A stretch of 64,000 nucleotides of DNA. Origin: Agromyces bauzanensis (GTDB lineage: Bacteria; Actinomycetota; Actinomycetes; Actinomycetales; Microbacteriaceae). The DNA is taken from assembly GCF_014645655.1 (NCBI RefSeq), contig NZ_BMMD01000016.1, forward strand, positions 26,909 to 90,908. Direction: 5' to 3'. Below, piece by piece: positions 58,539-64,000 of this stretch. The notes beneath the pieces were generated by a model that saw only the letters and a program-made list of their open reading frames with translations, was not told the origin of the DNA and searched no databases. The position numbers and the translations under genes were made by a program. Every line of letters begins with the position of its first letter. The stretch's first letter is position 1.

Positions 58539-59401
58539 GCACCGAGGGCATGATCGAGCACCGCGAGGCCGGGCAGGAGATCGCGCCCACCACGGTCGCG
58601 CCGGTGCCGCTCAGGCGCCGGGGCCGACGTGGCGGCATCGCGAGCTGGGGTCCGCCCGTCGCCGTGGCGATCCTCATGATCGCGGGCTGGTACTTCGTCG
58701 GATCGGTGCTCCTCGACCCATCGAAGTCGTACCTCATGCCGCCGCCGCATGCGGTGCTCGCGGTCTACTTCGACCCCGATGTCGCGCCCGACATGTACGA
58801 GGCCCTGTGGAACACCGCCACCGTCGCCCTCACCGGCCTGCTGGTCGCGATCGTGCTCGGCGTCGTCTGGGCGATCGCGATGAACCAGGCGAAGTGGATC
58901 GAGCGCTCGCTCTACCCGTATGCGGTGATCCTGCAGACCATCCCGATCCTCGCGCTCGTGCCGCTCATCGGCTTCTGGTTCGGCTTCGACTTCTTCGCCC
59001 GTGTCATCGTCGCAATCCTGATCGCGCTCTTCCCGATGGTCTCGAACACGCTGTTCGGCCTCCAGTCGATCGACGCCGCCCAGCGGGAGCTGTTCACGCT
59101 GCAGCGCGCGAACCGCTGGATCGTGCTGAAGAAGCTGCAGTTCCCCGCCGCGCTTCCCGCGATCTTCGCGGGCATGCGCATCTCGGCCGGTCTCGCCGTG
59201 GTCGGCGCCATCGTCGGCGACTTCTTCTTCCAGCGCGGCACGCCGGGCATCGGCGCGCTCATCTCGAAGTACACCGCCCGCCTCGAATCCGACGCGCTGT
59301 TCGCCGCGATCATCCTCGCGTCGCTGTTCGGCGTCGTCGTGTTCTGGTTCTTCGGCTGGCTCGGCAGACGCGTCGTCGGCAAGTGGTACGACTTCGCCTG
59401 A
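58535..59401 (+). CDS. ABC transporter permease (SsuC/TauC type)
   Basis: A 288-residue inner-membrane permease with about six helices and the EAA-like loop (FGLQSIDAAQRELFTLQRAN then RWIVLKKLQFPAALPAIFAG). The N-terminus of ~35 hydrophilic residues lies before TM1 (AVAILMIAGWYFVGSVLL). Partner of the ATPase and of the binding protein at 59550-60716. Confidence 0.93.
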   Translation: MSTEGMIEHREAGQEIAPTTVAPVPLRRRGRRGGIASWGPPVAVAILMIAGWYFVGSVLLDPSKSYLMPPPHAVLAVYFDPDVAPDMYEALWNTATVALTGLLVAIVLGVVWAIAMNQAKWIERSLYPYAVILQTIPILALVPLIGFWFGFDFFARVIVAILIALFPMVSNTLFGLQSIDAAQRELFTLQRANRWIVLKKLQFPAALPAIFAGMRISAGLAVVGAIVGDFFFQRGTPGIGALISKYTARLESDALFAAIILASLFGVVVFWFFGWLGRRVVGKWYDFA

Positions 59402-59409
59402 CCTGAGGT

Positions 59410-59530
59410 CCACGAGCCCGTCGACGGGATGCCGTGCACGGCACGCTCGCTTCGACAGGCCCAGCGAACCCACCACTCCAGCACCACCCCACCACAGCCC
59501 GCACCACCCCACCACAGCCCGCACCACCCC
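59410..59530. repeat. Intergenic repeats upstream of the binding-protein gene
   Basis: GCACCACCCCACCACAGCCC is repeated exactly at 59481-59500 and 59501-59520, followed by a half unit to 59530. Before it, 59413-59470 contains a GTCGACGGG...TTCGACAGGCCCAGCGAACC stretch like common dispersed palindromes of Microbacteriaceae (recollection). The gap to the next gene ends in a GGAG Shine-Dalgarno. Confidence 0.7.
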
Positions 59531-59549
59531 CACCACCAGAGGAGATCCC

Positions 59550-60716
59550 ATGCGAATCACCACCACCCGAGCGACCCTGGTCGCCGGCTTCATGGCCGGC
59601 GGCCTGGCCCTCACCGCCTGCAGCGGCCCCGCGAGCGACGACGCCGGGGCGGACACAGCCGACCTCGAGGTCGGTTCGATCGACCTGGCGGCCGCCGGGT
59701 GCCCCGCCGACATCAGGATCCAGACCGACTGGAATCCCGAGGCCGAGCACGGCCACCTCTACGAGCTCGTCGGCGACGGCTACACGATCGACGACTCGGT
59801 GAAGTCGGTCACGGGCCCGCTGATGGCCGGCGACGAGTACACGGGCGTCGACGTGACGATCCTCGCCGGCGGTCCCGCAACCGGCTTCACGCAGCCGAAC
59901 GCGCAGATGTACAACGACGACACCATCTTCATGGCGTACGTCGGCACCGACGAGGCGATCGCGCACGCGAGCGACCTGCCCACCGTCGGCGTCTTCGCCC
60001 CGCTCGAGAAGGACCCGCAGATGATCATGTGGGACCCCGAGACCTACCCCGACGTGACCGGCATCGCCGACCTCGGTGAGACCGGCGCGACCATCCGCGT
60101 CTTCCCCGGCGGCACCTACATCGACTACTTCGTGGGCGCGGGCGTGCTCAGCGCCGACCAGGTGGACGCCACCTACGACGGCAGCCCCGCCGTGTTCGTG
60201 TCGGAGGGCGGCAAGATCGCCCAACAGGGCTTCGCCTCGGCCGAGCCGTTCATCTACGAGAACGAGGTCTCGGAGTGGGGCAAGCCCGTCGACTACGAGC
60301 TCATCAACGATGCCGGCTACCCGAAGTACGCGGCGGTCATGTCGCTGAAGCCCGAGAACGTCACCGAGTACTCCGACTGCCTCGCCGGGCTCGTTCCGGT
60401 GCTCCAGCAGGCCGAACTCGACTACTACGCCGACCCGGCAGCCACGAACGAGCTGATCCTCGAACTCGTCGACGCGTACGACACGGGCTGGGTCTACTCG
60501 CAGGACGTCGCCGACTACTCCGTCGAGACGATGGTGAGCGAACTCATCGGCAACGGCCCCGACGAGACCATCGGCAACCTCGACGCCGCTCGCGTGCAGG
60601 AGCTGTTCGACATCGTCGTTCCGATCTACAAGCAGCAGGGCTTCGAGATCCCGGCCGACCTCGCACCCGAGGACATCTACACGAACGAGTTCATCGACGA
60701 GTCCCTCGGCTTCTAG
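59550..60716 (+). CDS. ABC transporter substrate-binding lipoprotein (NMT1/SsuA-like)
   Basis: A 388-residue exported binding protein. Signal peptide with lipobox LTACSG (Cys ~27), so lipid-anchored. The mature part follows the NMT1/SsuA-like pattern (IRIQTDWNPEAEHGHLYELV). NMT1-like proteins bind pyrimidines; SsuA binds sulfonates. The nitrogen-compound context favours a nucleobase-like ligand (inference). Confidence 0.88.
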   Translation: MRITTTRATLVAGFMAGGLALTACSGPASDDAGADTADLEVGSIDLAAAGCPADIRIQTDWNPEAEHGHLYELVGDGYTIDDSVKSVTGPLMAGDEYTGVDVTILAGGPATGFTQPNAQMYNDDTIFMAYVGTDEAIAHASDLPTVGVFAPLEKDPQMIMWDPETYPDVTGIADLGETGATIRVFPGGTYIDYFVGAGVLSADQVDATYDGSPAVFVSEGGKIAQQGFASAEPFIYENEVSEWGKPVDYELINDAGYPKYAAVMSLKPENVTEYSDCLAGLVPVLQQAELDYYADPAATNELILELVDAYDTGWVYSQDVADYSVETMVSELIGNGPDETIGNLDAARVQELFDIVVPIYKQQGFEIPADLAPEDIYTNEFIDESLGF

Positions 60717-60804
60717 TCCGAGTCACGGGTCGGGGAAGCAGCATCCGTCGCCTCCCCGACCCGCAGACTTCCCGGTTCCCCGGCCGCCTCGAAGGAAGAC
60801 ACGT

Positions 60805-62154
60805 ATGACCCCGACTCCCGACCTCGCCGGACTCGTCGCCGAGTTGACCGCCCTCCTCGGCGAGCGCGGCGTGAGCATCGACCTCGCAACCCGCGAACGC
60901 GCCTCCGTCGACGGATGCCGGCTCTCACCTGTCATCTCGGCGAAGCTGCCGCTCGGGCTGGCCGACGTCGTCGCCTACCCGGCGAACGCCGAGCAGATCG
61001 GGCAGGTGGTCGCCGCGGCGGCACGCCACGGCGTGCCGATCACTCCGCGCGGCAAGGGCACAGGCAACTACGGCCAAGGCATCCCCATGGCCGGCGGGCT
61101 GGTGCTCGACACGAGTCGGGCCCGCGCGATCGTCGAGATCGGCGACGGGTACGTCACCGCCGAGGCCGGCGCGGTGCTCGCCAGGATCGAGAACCAGGCC
61201 TGGGCGATCGACCAGCAGCTGCTCATGTACCCCTCGACGGCGCAGAGCACCATCGGCGGGTTCCTCGCCGGCGGGTCGGGCGGCACGGGTTCGATCGCGC
61301 ACGGGGTGATCGCCGGCGGCCCGTTCGTCGTCGCGCTCGACGTCGTGCACGCGGTGGGCGACGGAGAGCTCGTGCACGTCGAGGGCGAAGCCGCCCAGCC
61401 CTACCTCCACAACTACGGCACCGCCGGCATCATCGCCCGTGCGACGGTGCAGCTCGAGCCGCTACAGGAGTGGCGCGCGTTCTATGCGAGCTTCGACGAT
61501 TTCCACGACGCCCTCGGTGTCGTCATGCGGGTGGGCGGGCTCGAGCCGACGCCGCGCCTCGTGTCGGCAGACCTGCCGAAACTCGCCGACGCGCTGCCGT
61601 CCAACACCGGCATCCCGAAGGGTCGCGCGAGCCTGCGGACGATCCTCGACGCCCGGACGGTCGCCGCGGCATCCGCCCTCGTCGAATCGGCGGGCGGCGT
61701 CGTCGAGGAGGTGCGCGAGGGCGCGCAGGAGATCATGCGGCTCAGCATGATCTCGTACAATCACCCGATCGAGTGGCTGCAGAAGGCCTACCCGGGTAGG
61801 TACTTCCACGTCGAGGTCGGCGGCGACGCGCTCGTCGAACGCATCGACGAGGTGCACGCCGTCTACCCCGGCGGGATGCTGCACATCGAGGCCCAGAAGG
61901 GCCGCCCGATCGGCATGCTCGCGGGCGAGTACGAGAGCGAGGAGGCCGTGGTCGCCGGCTTCTCGGCCCTCAACGAGCTGGGCGTGAGCACCCACAACCC
62001 GCACCAGTGGTTCGTCGACGTCGAGATCGAGCGCACCCGCGACCTCAAGGCCGAGACCGACTCGCTCGCGCTGCTCAATCCCGGCAAGCTGCCCGCGCCG
62101 ACTCCCGCGACGGCCGAGAGCAACCCCCTCATGGTCAGCGGTGCGTCCGCGTGA
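60805..62154 (+). CDS. FAD-binding oxidoreductase (VAO/GlcD type)
   Basis: A 449-residue flavoprotein of the FAD_binding_4 (PCMH) family. FAD motif: ITPRGKGTGNYGQGIPMAGG, and STIGGFLAGGSGGTGSIAHG. The C-terminal half (YNHPIEWLQKAYPGRYFHVE) differs from glycolate oxidases. Oxidises an alcohol, amine or hydroxyacid of unknown identity. Its TGA overlaps the GTG of the creatininase-family gene (GTGA). Confidence 0.85.
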   Translation: MTPTPDLAGLVAELTALLGERGVSIDLATRERASVDGCRLSPVISAKLPLGLADVVAYPANAEQIGQVVAAAARHGVPITPRGKGTGNYGQGIPMAGGLVLDTSRARAIVEIGDGYVTAEAGAVLARIENQAWAIDQQLLMYPSTAQSTIGGFLAGGSGGTGSIAHGVIAGGPFVVALDVVHAVGDGELVHVEGEAAQPYLHNYGTAGIIARATVQLEPLQEWRAFYASFDDFHDALGVVMRVGGLEPTPRLVSADLPKLADALPSNTGIPKGRASLRTILDARTVAAASALVESAGGVVEEVREGAQEIMRLSMISYNHPIEWLQKAYPGRYFHVEVGGDALVERIDEVHAVYPGGMLHIEAQKGRPIGMLAGEYESEEAVVAGFSALNELGVSTHNPHQWFVDVEIERTRDLKAETDSLALLNPGKLPAPTPATAESNPLMVSGASA

Positions 62155-62933
62155 GCCGACTGCTCGAGGAACTCGCCGGGCCCGCGGTCGCCCGCATCCT
62201 CACGTCCGATTCCGTGCTCGTGCTGCCGACGGGCGCGATCGAGCACCACGGCGAGCACCTGCCGCTCGCCACCGACCGCATCATGGCCGAGGCCGTTGCG
62301 ACGGCGGCCGTCGACCTGGCGGTCGACCGCGGCGTCGACGCGTGGCTGCTGCATCCGCTCGCCTACACCAAGTCCGACGAGCACAGCTGGGCACCGGGCA
62401 CCATGTGGCTCACGGCCGAGACCCTCATGGCCACGCTCGTCGATCTCGGCCGGTCGATCGCGACGACGCCCGCGCGCAAGCTCGTGTTCCTCAACGGCCA
62501 CGGCGGCAACGTCGCCCTCCTGCAGGTGGCGCTGCGCGAGCTGCGCCGTCGGTTCGGCCTGCAGACCTTCTTCATGGGCTACCCGGTGCCCGCTGGCGAC
62601 GGCGTCGCGGGGCCCGACGAACTCGACATGGGCATCCACGGCGGGCACGGCGAGACGTCGCTCATGCTGCACCTGCGCCCCGACCTCGTCGACCTCTCGC
62701 ACGCCCGGCGCATGGTGCCCGAGCACCTCGCGGAGGTTCCGCGCATCGGGTTCCACTCCACGCCGGTGATCCTCGGCTGGCTGAGCGACGACTTCGACCC
62801 CTCTGGCGTGATCGGCGATCCGACCGCAGCGACAGCCGAGCGCGGGGCGCAGATCTTCGAGACCGCCGTCGAGGAGAGCGCGCGATCGCTCGAGGAGATC
62901 GCGCGGTTCCGGCCCCGGAGGGCCGAGCGGTGA
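62151..62933 (+). CDS. Creatininase-family amidohydrolase
   Basis: A 260-residue metal-dependent hydrolase of the creatininase fold. Ligands: PTGAIEHHGEHLPLATDR (Glu, His, Asp), FLNGHGGNVALLQ (His), and GIHGGHGETSLML (Glu). The family includes creatininase, FAPy deformylase and MftE; the target here is unknown but is likely a cyclic amide. GTG start, overlapped with the preceding stop; its own stop overlaps the next gene. Confidence 0.9.
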   Translation: MSRLLEELAGPAVARILTSDSVLVLPTGAIEHHGEHLPLATDRIMAEAVATAAVDLAVDRGVDAWLLHPLAYTKSDEHSWAPGTMWLTAETLMATLVDLGRSIATTPARKLVFLNGHGGNVALLQVALRELRRRFGLQTFFMGYPVPAGDGVAGPDELDMGIHGGHGETSLMLHLRPDLVDLSHARRMVPEHLAEVPRIGFHSTPVILGWLSDDFDPSGVIGDPTAATAERGAQIFETAVEESARSLEEIARFRPRRAER

Positions 62934-63571
62934 ACGAGGCGGGCCGCATCATCGTCACGAGCACGCAGACGTTCGGCACCGACCAGCCCGACCCCGACGA
63001 GACGCTCGCCGACCCGGTGGAACTGCTCGGCCTCTGGTTCCCCGCGAACACCGATGAGCTCCGGCCGCTGATGACGCTCGCGACGATCGGCGCCGACGGG
63101 TACCCCCACACCCGCAACGTGCTGCTCAGCGAGTTCGACGGCGAGGCGCTGTACTTCCACACCGATGCGCGCAGCCGGAAGGCCGGCGAGCTGGCGGCGA
63201 ACCCCCGGGTGTCGCTCGCGTTCGCGTGGGTCGACCTCGGCCGGCAGCTCACCGTGGTCGGCGACGCCGAGCGGGCCTCCACGGCGGAGGCGGATGCCGC
63301 GTACCGGGCGCGCTCACGGTACCTCCAGCTGCTCGCCTGGTCGAACTCGCCCGAACTCGCCGGGCTCGGCACCGCCGAACGGCGACGCGCGTGGGCCGCG
63401 TCCGCTGGGGCGCATCCCGAGGGTACCCTCGCGGCGCCGCCGACGTGGATCGGGTTCCGGGTGGTGCCTCGCCGGATCACATTCTGGCGTGGCGACGCCG
63501 ACGGCCCGAGCAACCGTGTCGAGTACACCCGCACCCGCGACGGCTGGACGGCCGAGCGCCTGCCGGGCTGA
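62930..63571 (+). CDS. Pyridoxamine-phosphate-oxidase-like FMN protein
   Basis: A 213-residue PdxH-like flavoprotein from a GTG overlapping the creatininase stop. Motifs: RNVLLSEFDGEALYFHTDAR SRKAGELAANP, VSLAFAWVDLGRQLTVVGDA and the C-terminal RITFWRGDADGPSNRVEYTR as in PNPOx dimerisation domains. It could be a true pyridoxine-phosphate oxidase or a specialised oxidase of this operon. Confidence 0.85.
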   Translation: MNEAGRIIVTSTQTFGTDQPDPDETLADPVELLGLWFPANTDELRPLMTLATIGADGYPHTRNVLLSEFDGEALYFHTDARSRKAGELAANPRVSLAFAWVDLGRQLTVVGDAERASTAEADAAYRARSRYLQLLAWSNSPELAGLGTAERRRAWAASAGAHPEGTLAAPPTWIGFRVVPRRITFWRGDADGPSNRVEYTRTRDGWTAERLPG

Positions 63572-63599
63572 CGATCCCGGCATCGAAGGAGTGCGCAAG

Positions 63600-63895
63600 A
63601 TGGACGTCCCTCTCTCCCCCGCCGGCGTCCGGCTCGCCGGTCGCCGCGCCATCGTCACCGGCGGAGCCCGCGGGATCGGCGCGGCGATCGCCGCCCGGCT
63701 CGCGTCGGAGGGCGCCTCCGTCGCGGTGCTCGACGTGCTCGAGGAGCCGGGTCGGGCGCAAGCCGAGCGCATCGGTGGAACCTTCCACCGCGTCGACCTC
63801 GCCGACGAGTCCGACACGAGGCTGAGGGTCGGCGAGGCGATCGAGGCGCTCGGCGGCATCGACATCCTCGTGAACAACGCCGGGATCCTGCGGTT
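63600..63895 (+). pseudogene. Short-chain dehydrogenase, truncated by an insertion sequence
   Basis: Starts MDVPLSPAGVRLAGRRAIVT followed by GGARGIGAAIAARLAS (NAD-binding Gly motif) and continues to GGIDILVNNAGILRLG (~residue 98). There the homology stops. The frame ends a few codons later (TAA at 63912-63914) in sequence that belongs to a different gene on the minus strand. The catalytic YxxxK region is missing. Confidence 0.8.
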
Positions 63896-63910
63896 AGGGC
63901 TCGCGAATGA

Positions 63911-64000
63911 TTAATCTGTGCGTGTCGTGGGGTTGAGGGTGTAGTTCCATTCGGGGTGCCAGTCGTGGCGGGTGAGGATGCCGTCGGCTTCGAGGGCTCG
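63911..64000 (-). mobile_element. Transposase C-terminus at the right edge (partial)
   Basis: Minus-strand frame into the window edge: ALEADGILTRHDWHPEWNYT then LNPTTRTD and TAA. The HPEWNYT ending resembles, from memory, ISAzo13-type transposases, but only ~29 residues are visible. It directly abuts the truncated SDR gene, so this is the end of an insertion sequence; its terminal repeat probably lies in 63893-63912. Confidence 0.5.

Noticed and set aside
1..64000. tRNA, rRNA or riboswitch genes
   Set aside because: No cloverleaf-like segment, rRNA signature or known riboswitch core was recognised by eye; a covariance-model scan would be needed to exclude small RNAs.

Overview
The window is high-GC chromosomal DNA from an actinobacterium. 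The gene repertoire, the short GTGA/ATGA gene overlaps and the very frequent GGATGC/GCATCC hexamers suggest Microbacteriaceae (something like Agromyces or a relative). That placement is inference from composition and gene style only. No rRNA, tRNA or CRISPR array was seen.

Left part (1-11.4 kb): a defence island on the minus strand. In order of transcription it holds a large HTH protein with a methylase-like domain that has lost its catalytic motifs, then hsdM and hsdS, two small unknown genes, a decayed gene fragment, a hipBA toxin-antitoxin pair with a perfect 17-bp inverted-repeat operator, and hsdR. The nuclease gene is therefore separated from its methylase and specificity genes and sits behind hipBA. 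An ArsR regulator runs off the left edge.

11.5-21.4 kb: a small DUF3892 protein followed by three envelope proteins, an orphan beta-class DNA methyltransferase, a flavodoxin, a lipoate/octanoate ligase-like protein, a monoacylglycerol-lipase-like hydrolase, and the classical set of transglutaminase, alpha-E protein and circularly permuted ATP-grasp protein.

21.4-36.2 kb: accessory DNA. A MarR-MFS pair is followed by a scarred stretch (23.4-26.7 kb) in which an acyl-CoA ligase lies between two IS110 remnants, a broken sugar-ABC permease and a broken class II aldolase. Further right are divergent pairs (flavin-binding protein/TetR; IclR/DJ-1) with clear operators, a second hipBA, a NYN-domain RNase-like protein, a frameshifted DUF1707 gene and a zinc alcohol dehydrogenase. 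Three copies of a ~60-bp palindromic repeat lie within 3.5 kb.

36.2-56.3 kb: a purine-degradation supercluster: urate oxidase, molybdenum hydroxylase (xanthine dehydrogenase type), XdhC, allantoinase, HIU hydrolase, OHCU decarboxylase, a MocA-like cytidylyltransferase, a SufU-like scaffold, allantoate amidohydrolase, PucG aminotransferase, an AtzH/HpxZ-AtzE/HpxY fusion, a formamidase-type enzyme and a deaminase-like protein. Together they would take hypoxanthine or xanthine to glyoxylate, glycine and ammonia, and supply the cofactors of the Mo enzyme. A ~2-kb unit with a Schlafen-AlbA/GHKL ATPase is inserted between pucG and the amidase and is flanked by copies of the amidase 3' end.

56.4-64 kb: a cupin-XRE regulator is divergent from an apparent catabolic operon: cytosine-deaminase-like amidohydrolase, an NMT1/SsuA-type ABC importer, an FAD-binding oxidoreductase, a creatininase-family hydrolase, an FMN-binding oxidase-like protein and an SDR that is cut by an insertion sequence at the right edge. 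The sites GAATGTT-N9-AACAyTC in front of both the xanthine dehydrogenase operon and this operon suggest common control.
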